Assembly (NCBI GenBank): GCA_003988855.1
Contig: QYAI01000043.1
Location: 62,001 to 126,000, forward strand
Length of the DNA stretch: 64,000 nucleotides
Origin: Arachnopeziza araneosa
Lineage: Eukaryota > Ascomycota > Leotiomycetes > Helotiales > Arachnopezizaceae
Direction of reading: 5' to 3'
Part shown: in pieces, positions 11,041-21,789 of the stretch
Layout: the number at the start of each line of letters is the position of its first letter
How positions within the stretch are numbered: the first letter of the stretch is position 1
Program-made: the position numbers and the translations under genes
The notes under the pieces: generated by a model
Told to the model about the DNA's origin: nothing
Seen by the model: the letters and a program-made list of their open reading frames with translations, nothing else
Databases searched by the model: none

Positions 11041-13449
11041 ATGTCCGCTGTAAACTATCCCGTTACCGGAGTCCCGAAGCAATCCCCAGCTCCAGCTGAC
11101 GGTATGGCAAATCCGCCTTCGAGACCCCGCTCACACATTCAGGTTCGGTTTCTTTGAGAATCGAGATACGCGATTTGCAGCAGAATCCCGATCTGTGGAA
11201 TCTGTATCTGCTTGGTCTTTCGTCCTTTAAAAATACTGGAGAGACTGGAGATCTTTCATATTATGGCATCGCTGGTAGGCTCGACTTGAAAGGCTCAGCT
11301 TAACATCGCTCATAGATACAGGTATACATGGCCGTCCTTATAGAACATGGGGAGGTGTAAAGGGCCACAATAACGGTGGATGGCAAGGATATTGCACTCA
11401 TACTTCCATCTTGTTCGCTCCTTGGCATCGGCCTTACCTTGCCCTGTACGAGGTTCGTCCAAGTTTCCACCATTGCATCAGAAGTCTCTAAATTCTAGAC
11501 AGCAAGTACTCTACGGTGTAATTCAAAACATCGCTTCCCAATTCCCAGCCGATAGCAAGGCTCGCTACCAAGCTGCTGCGGCTTCTTTCCGTATTCCATA
11601 CTGGGATTGGGCTGCTAATCCTGAAGATGGGAGTTACTTCCCTAATTCTGTCGGAGGATCAACGACTGTCAACGTGATCACTCCAACGTCAAACGGACAA
11701 AGTGTCTCGATTGCCAATCCTCTCTACTCATATAAATTTAACCCTCTCAACCCAGTTCCAGGTGATTTCGTTGCCGTTGGCAGGACTCCGGTAAGGAATC
11801 TTTACCATTTTCGAAGCTACGAGACTCACACAAAGTAGTATAATAAATGGCCAGCTACTCTTCGTTATCCTTCCTCTCCCACTTCTTTGACTGCAGTGTC
11901 TGAAGAAGATCAACTCTTTGACGCGATGGCGTCACAATTCGCAGGTCTTCAACAGAATATCAATATTCTCTTGAATGATCCGAACTACCAAGACTTTGCG
12001 GCTTTCAGCAACCATGCCTGGCAGAATAATGAGCCCAATACTTATGCTTCTCTAGAAGATGTCCACAATTCAATCCATGGCATCGTGGGTGGAAACATGG
12101 GGCACATGTCTGAGCTTGATTATTCCGCATTCGATCCGGTATTCTGGCTTCACCACGCGTAAGTGCTCTCCTCTCCTTAAGCTCAAATCTGTGGCTAGAA
12201 TGACTCATTCCGATTGGTGATTCAAATGCTGACATCACTCTCAAGAAACGTGGACCGCATCTTCGCAATCTGGCAAGCTCTAAATTCGACTTCGTACAAC
12301 ATATCCGAAGATTCGGGTGATGGAACCTTTGTGATTGAGTCTGGAACTACCGAGACATCGATTACTCCTCTCGCGCCCTTTGCCGATACTACAGGAACCA
12401 AATATTGGACTGCCGACGGTGTGCGCAGTACCTTGACTTTCAACTACGCCTATCCTGAGACTCGAGCGTGGGCTTTCGCATCCACAAACGATTATCAAGA
12501 TAGTGTCGCCAACACCGTCCAGCAGCTGTACGGAGGTCTCAGCAACCAAGTTACAGGTGCTGATAGTCCCGTCAACTTCATGTCCACTACTTCGGATATC
12601 TCCGCTCCGGTGCAGGAAGCTTCTGTTGCCGCTGCTGCTGCTCCAGCCCAACATGCTATTCCTGCCACTGCTCCAGCTTCTGTTGCCGTTGATGCTGCTC
12701 CAGTTACAGCTGCAGCCCCTGAGAAACATGGCTTTCACCCTTTCCAAGACCTCGCTCACAGATTTAAGGATGTCATTCATCACAAGGACGATGATGGTGC
12801 TCGTGGCTTAGATCTCGAGGCTGAGATTGGAAAACGTAAGTTCTTAGTCACTCCTATCCACTCTTGCTAACACACTGTAGCCGATCCTAATCCGCCTGCT
12901 CCAAAAGCAAGCTCCTATACCGAATACATCGCAAACATCAAAGCACCTAAACATATCCTCGGCCAATCTTATCGTGTCCATGTTTTCCTTGGTGAATTTA
13001 CCCCCGAGCTCAAGACATGGCACACTCAAGACGCCCTTGTCGGTACCTTTGCCGTCTTTGGTAAAGATACCGACTCTGGAACCGAACAAGAAACCGGCTG
13101 TGGAAAATGTAAGAAAGATGCCGCAGCCGAAGTTCTCATCACTGGCACCGTTCCCTTGACCTCCCAGATCATTCAGGAGATCAAGAAAGGCAACTGTCCC
13201 AGCCTGGATAAAGCGAATGTTCTTCCCTACTTGACTAAGAATCTTCACTGGCGTGTTACCCTAGCTGATGGCCAGGAGAAATCGAGAGAGGAAGTTCCTG
13301 GATTGGTCTTGAGCGTGGTCACTACTGAGGTCACTCTTCCTGTTGCAGGAAGACCTCAGTATAGTGGGGTTTATCAGATTCATCCCGAGGTTACAGCTGG
13401 AAGGCCGGCGGGTTATAGCGGGCTTGCTACGGAAGCTGGGCCTCACTGA
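11041..13449 (+). CDS. tyrosinase (polyphenol oxidase, type-3 copper)
   Basis: Seven exons (11041-11101, 11143-11274, 11322-11452, 11503-11790, 11839-12158, 12246-12835, 12881-13449) give 696 residues. The CuA site has IHGRPY, the CTH motif whose Cys forms a thioether bond with His in this family, and APWHRPYLALYE. The CuB site has VHNSIHG and FDPVFWLHHANVDRIFAIW, the latter rebuilt across an intron. A linker rich in Ala, Pro and Val follows (about 12610-12720), then a C-terminal tyrosinase domain (about 12900-13330) of the kind that shields the active site until processed. The enzyme oxidises mono- and diphenols to o-quinones, the route to melanin-type pigments. It starts MSAVNYPVTG with no signal peptide, so it is likely intracellular. 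All introns but one (87) are 41-50 bases. Confidence 0.93.
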
Positions 13450-14038
13450 TTGGGTTTGGCCATTGCCGGTTGATTTGAGGATGTGAAAAGCTAGCGACAT
13501 TTCATCTGTTCAATCGAGGGAAGGAATAACCTTTCTTTCCGGTCTTTATTGTTGATGTCTCGCCTACAGGGCCGGTCGGTAGTTTAGCTGAATTCAGAGT
13601 AGAACTGCAATTCCTTACTCTCTTTAACTGGAATAAAAGCTTATTGTCCAAGTTGTGTAGAAGAATCAACTTTCCTGACTTAAAAAGTCAGTTTCCCTAC
13701 CTCCACACCCCAAATCACTAAGTTTCTCTATCTTTCCATGCACTCACCCCTTATTCCCACCTTTATTCACACGACCGTAAATTATCTCCACATTCTTCAT
13801 CAACAATCAACTGCACCAGATATGATTTTGATTTTTCCTTTGATTACCGACATTGAGCCATCTTTTCCATCTTCTACGCTCGCTTTGGAACTTCAACATT
13901 ATTCATAAGATGATATGATTCATCCCGAGCAAAGAACAATCCCAATCCCTACATAAACCCCCAATCTCCACCTCAACCCTCGAAATCGCAAACTCAACTC
14001 CACTCCACAACAACAACAACAACAACTAAATCCGAACC
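13450..14038. other. intergenic
   Basis: No gene is seen. The end of the stretch is pyrimidine- and A-rich, with a (CAA)n run at about 14008-14025 just before the next start codon, which looks like a 5' leader. Confidence 0.5.
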
Positions 14039-14332
14039 ATGAAATCAGCAATGAAACATCGATTCGCCGTCTTGGTGTCTCTCTCTCTTATCCTCGCATC
14101 CACAATGGCGCTTCCTCGTCCGCCCGCCCATGGAACCAGCCCCCTCCGCGCCCAATGGCGCGGCGAGGACGGCTGGCACGATGGACTGACGCTGCTCCTC
14201 CGCCTCCCGGCGGATTGGTCCTCCTGGGGCAGCGCCCTCGGGCTCGGTATCATGGTGTGCGGATTCGTGCTCTGGGTCATGCTCATCTTGGGATTTTTCG
14301 AAGCGTGGGTGGACGCGGAACCGGAAGAGTAA
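14039..14332 (+). CDS. small secretory-pathway membrane protein, unknown function
   Basis: A 97-residue single-exon frame. It opens with a basic N-terminus and a hydrophobic stretch (FAVLVSLSLILASTMA), a good signal-peptide candidate. A polar Trp-rich middle follows, then a second hydrophobic helix (LGLGIMVCGFVLWVMLILGF) and an acidic tail (DAEPEE). It is more GC-rich than the flanking DNA, and a (CAA)n leader precedes the ATG, both in favour of a real gene. I do not recognise the family. It lies between the tyrosinase and the alpha-glucosidase on the same strand. Confidence 0.55.
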   Translation: MKSAMKHRFAVLVSLSLILASTMALPRPPAHGTSPLRAQWRGEDGWHDGLTLLLRLPADWSSWGSALGLGIMVCGFVLWVMLILGFFEAWVDAEPEE

Positions 14333-14692
14333 CCAAAGGAGAAATGTGTGCTCAGTTCGGAGCTTGGCTTATTTGATTTGCGTCCCTACCCTGTAGCTGT
14401 ACTGCTATTTCTGAGTGGGTTTTATGAGGAAGCGACATTTCTTCATATACTGGCAGACAGAAAAAGGATTGATATTGATGGGTGTATAAAAGGATGTTGA
14501 TTCTTCAGAAGAGAATCTGACGTGAAAGGCTCTTTTATATACACAGTTCCTAGTCGTGCCTTGCCTTCACACAGCCCAAATGCGGTTAGCGTAGATACGA
14601 GTACGGTTAATTGGCTGGGGCATTCCTTTTCCCCACGTGTCCCCCAACCTCACCTCGCCTCTTCACTCCTCAGCGACGAAGAATCTGAAAAT
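14333..14692 (+). promoter_or_regulatory. promoter of the GH13 gene with TATA box
   Basis: A TATAAAA element lies at 14485-14491. A CACGTG E-box-like site and a CTGGGG hexamer, which matches the SYGGRG carbon-repressor consensus, lie between it and the ATG. Site function is inferred from the match only. Confidence 0.45.
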
Positions 14693-16558
14693 ATGTTTAA
14701 GCTTCGCCGTCCGATATCTATTTTGGCTTTTGCCAGTGTTTTGATTCTCAGCTTTCTTTTTGCGCAACAATATTCTCCTAGCTTTGATCTGTTCCACCAA
14801 AGGATCGTTAGCGTGGACATGGGCCGTGTTGACCACACAAGGCATTGGTGGAAGGAAGCAGTCGCATATGAGATATATCCCTCCAGTTTCAAAGACTCAA
14901 ATGACGATGGAGTGGGAGACATTCCAGGAATCATATCCAAGCTGGACTATTTACGGGACCTCGGAGTTGACATCATTCATGTCTGCCCTCATTATCAGAG
15001 CCCACAAGTCGATATGGGCTACGACATTTCCAACTATGAAGATATTCACAGGCCGTATGGAACGGTGGAAGATGTCCAGGCTTTAATCGATGCTACCCAC
15101 GCTCGAGGAATGAAAATCATCTTCGATCTTGTCATCAACCACTCCTCAAATCTACACAAATGGTTTCAAGAATCTCGATCTTCCAAAGACAATCCCAAGC
15201 GGGATTGGTATTTCTGGAGACCTCCAAAGATAGATGCTGATGGTAATCGCCATCCTCCTAATAACTGGCGGAGTCACTTCACCGTTCCAGCATGGACTTG
15301 GGATGAGGCTACACAAGAATATTACTTACACATCTATGCTCCTGAGATGCCAGATTTCAACTGGGAGAATGAAGAGACAAGAAAAGCTATATATGATACA
15401 TCTATCATATTCTGGCTTGAGCGAGGCATTGATGGATTTCGCATCGACACAGTAAATAAATATTCCAAGAACATCACATTTCCCGACGCCGAGATCACTG
15501 ATCCGAACGAGGATACACAGCCTGCCTGGAAACATTATTACCGTGGCCCGCGGATCCATGAATTCTTGGATGAGATGAAGACCATATTTGACCGCTACAA
15601 TACTGTAACTGTTGGCGAGCTTTCAAACTTCCCACGCACCGAAGAAGGCGTAAAGGAGTTCGTCTCTTCCAGTGAAGGACAGCTGAATATGGTATTTAAC
15701 TTTGATATTGTGACTGCGGGACGGAAACGACCTTCTGGCCTCAAAGGTCCAGTACCATTCGAAGTTGGAGCTTTCAAGAAGGAAATGTCCCGCTGGCAAG
15801 CATTTGCTAGTGATCCGAAAGCCTGGATCACACTTTATTTGGAGAATCACGATGCAGCACGTTCCTTGTCACGCTTCAACACTGATTTCTCACTCGAAGA
15901 ACAGGTCCAGGTTGGGAAGATGTTCGCCATCTTTATGGCAACCATGACAGGAACCCTGTTCATGTATCAAGGACAAGAAATCGGGATGAATAATTTACCT
16001 AAATCATGGCCCGCTGAGGAGTACAAAGACGTCCGCTCTGGGAACCTGTTCAGGCAAGCTCAAGAACGTTGTAATGGTGACGAGACATGTCTGGCTACCG
16101 CTCGCAACGATCTATGGAAGGCGGCAAGAGATCATGCTAGATTACCAATGCAATGGAATAGTGGACCGAATGCAGGATTCACATCTGAAGGTGTGGCGCC
16201 GTGGATGCGTGTTCATGATGACTGGGAGGAAAAAAATGTAGAGTTGCAACTTGAAGATCCTAATAGCTTGTTGCAGTTCTGGAAGCAGATGTTGAAGCTG
16301 AGGAAGGAATATAAAGATCTCTTTATCTATGGCCAGTATAAGCTTATAGAGACGAAAGTGGTTGATTTGTGGGTTTTTACCAAAGAGGGAAATGGAAGGA
16401 AGTCTCTTACTATCGTGAATTTTTCTCCGATTCCCAAGCGATGGGACGAGTGTTCTTCATTGTTAGGATCAAGGTTTTGGCGCTTAGTCGGGACCAATAA
16501 TGGTGAAAAAGAAGATATCTTGGACGCTTGGGAAGGGAGAGTTTATTTGATTGGTTGA
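14693..16558 (+). CDS. GH13 alpha-glucosidase (maltase/oligo-1,6-glucosidase type) with N-terminal membrane anchor
   Basis: A single exon of 621 residues. Conserved GH13 regions are all present: DLVINHSS (region I), GFRIDTVN with nucleophile Asp252, TVGELSNF with acid/base Glu309, and ENHDAARSL with Asp387. The opening WWKEAVAYEIYPSSFKDSN is typical of intracellular fungal maltases. The enzyme should release glucose from maltose or isomaltose-type sugars. Residues 5-24 form a hydrophobic helix after a basic KLRR, so it reads as a type II anchor or signal peptide; most fungal maltases of this class lack one. The frame stays open upstream to a non-ATG codon at 14522, but the first in-frame ATG is 14693. 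If translation used Met43 (14819) the protein would be soluble. Confidence 0.9.
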   Translation: MFKLRRPISILAFASVLILSFLFAQQYSPSFDLFHQRIVSVDMGRVDHTRHWWKEAVAYEIYPSSFKDSNDDGVGDIPGIISKLDYLRDLGVDIIHVCPHYQSPQVDMGYDISNYEDIHRPYGTVEDVQALIDATHARGMKIIFDLVINHSSNLHKWFQESRSSKDNPKRDWYFWRPPKIDADGNRHPPNNWRSHFTVPAWTWDEATQEYYLHIYAPEMPDFNWENEETRKAIYDTSIIFWLERGIDGFRIDTVNKYSKNITFPDAEITDPNEDTQPAWKHYYRGPRIHEFLDEMKTIFDRYNTVTVGELSNFPRTEEGVKEFVSSSEGQLNMVFNFDIVTAGRKRPSGLKGPVPFEVGAFKKEMSRWQAFASDPKAWITLYLENHDAARSLSRFNTDFSLEEQVQVGKMFAIFMATMTGTLFMYQGQEIGMNNLPKSWPAEEYKDVRSGNLFRQAQERCNGDETCLATARNDLWKAARDHARLPMQWNSGPNAGFTSEGVAPWMRVHDDWEEKNVELQLEDPNSLLQFWKQMLKLRKEYKDLFIYGQYKLIETKVVDLWVFTKEGNGRKSLTIVNFSPIPKRWDECSSLLGSRFWRLVGTNNGEKEDILDAWEGRVYLIG

Positions 16559-17504
16559 TTGGTTAAAAGATTAATGACACGCTCAACAAATATAGGTTCT
16601 ACTTCTCGTCAGTTTTGCGCCAATTCCCTCGCAAATCAGAATCTGCTCGTCTCAGTATTTAAACCAGATTAGAAATCAAATAAAAGTATTTCTTTAACAC
16701 AAGTAACATCACCTGGCAATGCTCTACAACACCTGGCGTAAATGTCTCCAAACCTGCACCCGGCACTTGACGACCAATCTCGCCTATCAAAAATAAACAA
16801 TCAAAAACAGACTGCGAAAATATTAACGAGGCCCCAGGTATTCTCGTTCAGCTTAAAAAAAATATTCCAAAAAGAAACCCACTACCCAATTGAAGAAGTT
16901 GTTGTGGTAGAGAAGGTCCTAATTTGGGGTAGGGTCTACCTAACTTTACGAGATCGCGGCTGGCGTTGGTTTGTCGGTAGCTCAATGAGACAATCCCATA
17001 CTTACATATGTTTTGGTTCATTGGCGAACGGAATGGAGTGATCTAAGATTATTAGGACCCGTCCCCGAGAGGGTCTGGCGGCATTTCGGATATAGCAGGT
17101 TCAGCAAACCTCGAAGATTCTCGAATGCTGCATCTGCATTTACGTGTTTTGTTGTAGTGATTTGTTTAGAATTCATGCATGAATACTACTCTTCAAGAAT
17201 ACAAGCCGTTTTTCGTTTTAGACGCCGTTGGAATATCTTTTATTCTCTTTGCTCCGCGGGGTAACAAATGCAATGGGGGGATCACGTTTGATCGGTACAT
17301 TCTCAGTCTCACTGGCTATCATTAAAGGGAAAGCTCTTCGCATTATCTCCTAGGCGCCATGTTTACATGAACATAAGAATGAAGAATCAAGCACGCCATT
17401 ACCACGGATTCACATCAGAAAAACCTCCGGCTCTCGCTCCACCTTCTCGACTACGTTCCCAAACCCAAGCCTGAGCACCATATGTCCATCACACTATTTT
17501 CTCT
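16559..17504. other. intergenic, AT-rich
   Basis: No convincing gene. Short open frames at 16742-17041 and 17013-17264 overlap in different frames and show no domain or splice logic. Confidence 0.5.
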
Positions 17505-17735
17505 TTATCCGCTCCGCGTGTAACAGCATCGAATGAGGGCGCAGAGGAGGGCGAAACCCGCAACCCCACCAGTTATAGCCCCAATGAGAATGCCACTGTT
17601 CTTAGGATTGTCTCGAACGAGGAGCTTTTTGCCAGTTGTTTTGTCTTCTGGGAGGCCACATGCGAAAGTGGTGAAGTAGACGAGCATAGTGATAAGGAAG
17701 AGTCCGATAATGCTATTGCGGGTGCTTGACTGCAT
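17505..17735 (-). CDS. small single-pass membrane protein (76 aa)
   Basis: A signal-peptide-like start (IIGLFLITMLVYFTTFACG) is followed by a short polar, lysine-rich segment. A glycine-rich helix comes next (ILIGAITGGVAGFALLCAL) and the protein ends RCCYTRSG. This matches a type I membrane topology with a short extracellular part and a Cys/basic cytosolic tail. I know no family for it. It resembles in design, but not clearly in sequence, the other tiny minus-strand membrane proteins between here and 21.1 kb and at 27 kb. Confidence 0.5.
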   Translation of the reverse strand: MQSSTRNSIIGLFLITMLVYFTTFACGLPEDKTTGKKLLVRDNPKNSGILIGAITGGVAGFALLCALIRCCYTRSG

Positions 17736-18555
17736 TTTGGGATGTTGGTTTTCTAGTCTGATATTGTGCTTGAGGAAGTGGCGCTGTGCTTGCTGCTGGT
17801 GTGAGAAAAGAGGATAATGTTTTCAAAGGTGCCTGGAAATTGTTTAAATGCACACCATTTGATTTGACGTGAAGCATCCTCCGGCCGTGATTGATGCTCT
17901 CAAACTTCTGTACTAACAATCAGCCATGTCCTGTACATGTCTTTAAGAATTTATTTCTAGCACTCACATCTTGGATGAATGAAAGCCTGTTTCTCCAACG
18001 AAATAACAAAACCCAAAGCCTGAAATATTACTATGGAAACTGCGCAGAGATGGCTTAGAGAGCGCAGCGGAAATTCTGAATTCTGGGAGTTCGTGAAATT
18101 GGAAGAGCCCTAGGCGCATGTTAACCAGCTTTCTCGGCTGTCAAAATTGGCAGGAGCAGCCAACTTGATGATTCCAAACACCTGACATTCAGTACTAGGG
18201 CGGTTCATACATTTTTCGACACCAGAAGTAAAGGTAAAGCGCTGGCCAGTGGAAGTAGCACACAACTAGTTAAGGCTTGGTAGAGCATCATTTGAGTGAG
18301 AGAATTTGAAATTTCGGAAAATGTTGGGATCATGATGGAACAAGTAGTGGCCCTAAGAGCTCACTATATTACTTTTAAGCTCCACGTGTGACTCCCACGA
18401 TACGAAGACATCCACTCATCTCCCCGGAGCTGACACGTATGAATATACTCAATCACACCCATAAGTTTGGAGCAGATTGGATTCATATCATGCTTCTTGG
18501 ACAAGTGACTTTTACATCATTCTACCCATTCCATGACCCTTTCACGGCCACCTTC
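17736..18555. other. intergenic, AT-rich
   Basis: No gene is supported. A short minus-strand frame at 17713-17919 overlaps the start of the neighbouring membrane protein and has no features. Confidence 0.45.
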
Positions 18556-18747
18556 TCACCGATTCGACTTCCTGTAGCAAAAAATGAACAGTAATATTAC
18601 AGGAAGCGCAATAACACCAACAACGATCCCAATTGTGGCTCCAACAATCGAACCTCCTCGGCGCTCAAGCACGGCTCTGGGAATTGGATTCGCGTAGGCG
18701 AGGTTCATATAATTTGCCAACGCACAGCTCTGGAAGAGCGATTTCAT
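18556..18747 (-). CDS. small single-pass membrane protein (63 aa)
   Basis: It starts MKSLFQSCALANYMNL, has a short Arg-containing segment, and then one strong helix (GATIGIVVGVIALPVILLFI) followed by FCYRKSNR. The GIVVGV core recurs in the 27 kb membrane protein, and the MxSLxQSC start recurs in the remnant at 20971-21143. Function unknown. A poly-AT leader precedes the ATG. Confidence 0.45.
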   Translation of the reverse strand: MKSLFQSCALANYMNLAYANPIPRAVLERRGGSIVGATIGIVVGVIALPVILLFIFCYRKSNR

Positions 18748-19459
18748 TGTCGATGAGATTGCTTAATATTTTAAATTATTGATATTGATTTAGATATTGA
18801 GGCTGGAAGAGTCGGCGCTGTAGATATTCTGTTCAGAAGCAGAGTGGGCGTGATATGTCCGCGAATTTATAGACAAAATCGACGGATGGAGATGATTCAA
18901 TCTCAGTATTACCATTTAAGATTCATCATCATATTATGATCTAAATTGAATGAAAGAGCACATTCAGTGAGGATTTTCGTGTGATTCCAGTCATTCTCTG
19001 TTTCAATATTGAGCCGGCCTGGCATCGCTTAGCACAAACCCTCGCCGAGCTCGCAATTTTGACATTTGACTCATACATCGAGATAATGGACTCTCTGAGC
19101 TTTCTAGAAGTTTCAGATACTAATGACTCTGAAATTTGAAGATACAGGATGTTTTTCCATCTTTGTTTGTGTGTAAAAGCAAACGGGATTGTTTTAATTG
19201 AATATCATGATGAGTTACATGAAGTAGAACCCTTGAAAATGAGGATAACTCCGAGCTATTCAACTTTCTCGTGACAACTTACTTAAATTTGACAAGATTT
19301 CCTCATTTTCCAGTACAGTTCCATGAAAAGGAACTCCCAAACCCGCTGTCCTGCTGTCTGACAATGGAAATCTCTCTATGCTATTCCAAAGCCCTCATCC
19401 CTCTTCTCCTGAATTCTTTTTCCAATTTCTAATCAATGCCCATATCTCTGGAATGATCG
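18748..19459. other. intergenic, AT-rich
   Basis: I see no gene, RNA or repeat structure here. Confidence 0.45.
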
Positions 19460-19783
19460 TCAAGGATAAAATCCCCAGAAAATTTCAATAAGTATCAGGA
19501 CGCCTGACCGTGTCTGCATTTGTCCTCGGTTATTAAATGTGTAAGGTCTCCCTGGAAGTGGTACTAAAAGCGTAAAGACTTCGAGTACCGTAGCTATGAA
19601 CAAGAGAGTGAAAAAGAGAATGACCAGCGTTATGAGATTGATCGTTTTTGTGTGTAATGATGTTACTGTTAGTTGAGCAGCTTCACGGGTGTGAGCGGTT
19701 CTCAACTTGTATAAAATGAAGTTGATTATGCATGGAAGATATTTTCTAAAGCTTGAGTGATTAAGCTTGGTTATTTTTTGCAC
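19460..19783 (-). CDS. possible small membrane protein (107 aa)
   Basis: The frame holds one long hydrophobic helix (LITLVILFFTLLFIATVLEV) in its middle. No known family fits. It is placed among the other small minus-strand membrane proteins, which is the main reason to list it. The AT-rich composition makes hydrophobic chance frames likely, so this is weak. Confidence 0.25.
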   Translation of the reverse strand: MQKITKLNHSSFRKYLPCIINFILYKLRTAHTREAAQLTVTSLHTKTINLITLVILFFTLLFIATVLEVFTLLVPLPGRPYTFNNRGQMQTRSGVLILIEIFWGFYP

Positions 19784-19991
19784 GCGAACTTGAATAATCT
19801 GCTATTCATCACAGTCGCATCAAGACATCATATGTTCAAATCAATTACGTATTAGACGATTATGTTATTTCATCATCGTACTTGAGAATTATCTCCTTCA
19901 AGAAGATCTTCCAATTCACGAGTCCCACCAACCATCGACCACAGCACCTCCCTCAATTTTCGACCCTATGTAATTTCAATTTAAGTTCCAA

Positions 19992-20339
19992 TTAGATGCC
20001 TAAGGTAAACGACCTTCCAAGTATCCGTATATCGTATCCTCTACTTCCTCTTAAACCAGATTGATTGACCTCCTTCTCCTCATCTCCCTTAGAACTCCCA
20101 GCTTGCTTGTTTTTCCAGTAACACACCCCTGTAAGAATTCCAAGCAGAATCAATATCACGAAGACAAACGCAGTGATAAGTGCAATCAGTATTTCTTGCT
20201 CCTTGTCCGGCTGAACAATTGCTGTGAAGATGACCACTGTGGGACCTGGCCAAATTCGCCAAGTGGGTGTTGGTGTGCGTGATGCAGGGACGAAGATGGT
20301 AAATTGTGGAGTGGTTATAGAAATGGTGGTAGTATTCAT
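19992..20339 (-). CDS. small single-pass membrane protein (115 aa)
   Basis: The N-terminal 50 residues are rich in Thr, Pro and Ile (TTTISITTPQF start). One helix follows (EILIALITAFVFVILILLGI), then CYWKNK and a charged cytosolic-like tail with GDEEKE. There is no clear signal peptide, so it may be a type III/I protein. No known family; it is one of the run of tiny membrane proteins. Confidence 0.5.
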   Translation of the reverse strand: MNTTTISITTPQFTIFVPASRTPTPTWRIWPGPTVVIFTAIVQPDKEQEILIALITAFVFVILILLGILTGVCYWKNKQAGSSKGDEEKEVNQSGLRGSRGYDIRILGRSFTLGI

Positions 20340-20970
20340 GGTGGACTTGATTGAGGTTAAGTTATGATGCTAATGACGAAAGATGATTAGAAATATGGTA
20401 AATATTGATATAGTGTGGGAGTAAGAGAGAATGAATGACTTTAAAATTGAGCTAATGTGAATCATAATACTAGAGCAACAGGTCGCTGTCATACTACAGA
20501 AGTTGATTCATAATCGAACACTGGTTTGAACTATTACGAATAACTGCAATGTAATTTAAATATGTCACAGAAGGAAAGAGCCACTGTGACAGCTCTAAAA
20601 CCATGTAGTTTAAAATAAGATAATATTTATTTGCACGAGCAGAGGTTAGTAAACTAGGATACTCTCGCTTGCCGGGTTGAAGTTGGGGAGGGCTCAATAG
20701 ATGGTAGAAAACAATTTCTGAATAACAAGATCTGAGACTATTTGATTGTGAATCGTGTTATTGAGGCTTTTTGCCAACCTGTAGCAACTTCTCATAGCCT
20801 ACGGTATCTAAGAGATGCTTTTTGACCTGGACTAAGGATCACAACACCAATCAAACACTGAACACGACGACTCAATTTCTGCTTCGTAGATCCAGGCAGC
20901 CGCTTCAACACCCCGATCAAAGTCAGACCATCAGCTTCACATCTGCACCCTAAAAAATCCTATGTATATC
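20340..20970. other. intergenic, AT-rich
   Basis: No supported gene. The short frame at 20494-20697 (minus) has no feature. Confidence 0.45.
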
Positions 20971-21143
20971 CTATCCATAATATATCTGCTCCTCTAGCTT
21001 CTTCTTATTTGCTTTCTTCCGCTTCCAAACACATATTACCACAAAAAGCAGAACTCCTCCGGTAATGGGCGTGTGAATCATCTTCCCAGAGCATTGAGAG
21101 TTTGTGTGCTAGAATTCACCTGACACGATTGCAGCAAACTCAT
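20971..21143 (-). pseudogene. tiny membrane protein gene or remnant
   Basis: Reading from 21143, the start MSLLQSCQ resembles that of the gene at 18747. From 21081 a second frame encodes ITGGVLLFVVICVW followed by a very basic tail (KRKKANKKK) and a stop at 20971. A 38-base GT...AG segment between the frames would join them in phase to 44 residues. However, it is short for an intron and lacks a clear branch point, so a frameshifted remnant is equally possible. Confidence 0.3.
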
Positions 21144-21789
21144 CTCTTTTGCTAGGAAGATCTGAGATGTGAGTTGGTGGGGCCAAGTCCAATGGATGAA
21201 ATGTTTAATCCAAGAAAAGATAGTTGACAGAAACAAGGTTTAGATCCGTTTAGAATTTAAGTGAGGACAAGAGGTAAATGTAAGAGCCGTTCGATGCAAA
21301 GGGTTAGAAATAAAACTCCACGTATGCTATCCTACCAATAAATCCGTAGGCTCTAATTTAGTGAGCCTAAACGAAGAACAAATATCATAGCTCTAACATA
21401 GATATTGGGGAGTTAAAACCAAGTACGAAAACGTAGCGAGAATGCTGAAGAACCTATACAAAGAGTTTAACATAAGCAAGGCAGAGATATTTCAAAGCGT
21501 CTTTTCGTGTGGTGAAGTTTTAAAGAGAACACTGTAAAATTACAACAAGCAATTGATGACAAGACTTGATTATCTTCTTTTTCAAAAGCGATCATCCTTG
21601 ATATTGTCTAGGTTCTAGAAATGATATTTGGGGAAGTTCCATGATAGAATTCTGAAACATTAGGGTTTGGACAATTGAATTGTTTTTATTAATCTATCTT
21701 GAAGGCTTCAATCGAGCTTCCATAGAAGCTTGATAGCCATGGACAAAGTGGAGTGTGTTTTGAGTCTTTTAGGACTAACCAACCGAATC
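21144..21789. other. intergenic, AT-rich
   Basis: Nothing recognisable; it separates the small-membrane-protein run from the next minus-strand gene. Confidence 0.45.

Noticed and set aside
12280..12811. 167- and 102-residue frames inside the tyrosinase
   Set aside because: Frame shadows of the sixth tyrosinase exon, driven by its repetitive Ala/Pro/Val linker.
16742..17264. Two plus-strand frames of 99 and 83 residues
   Set aside because: Overlapping frames with no shared splice site, no domain, AT-rich context.
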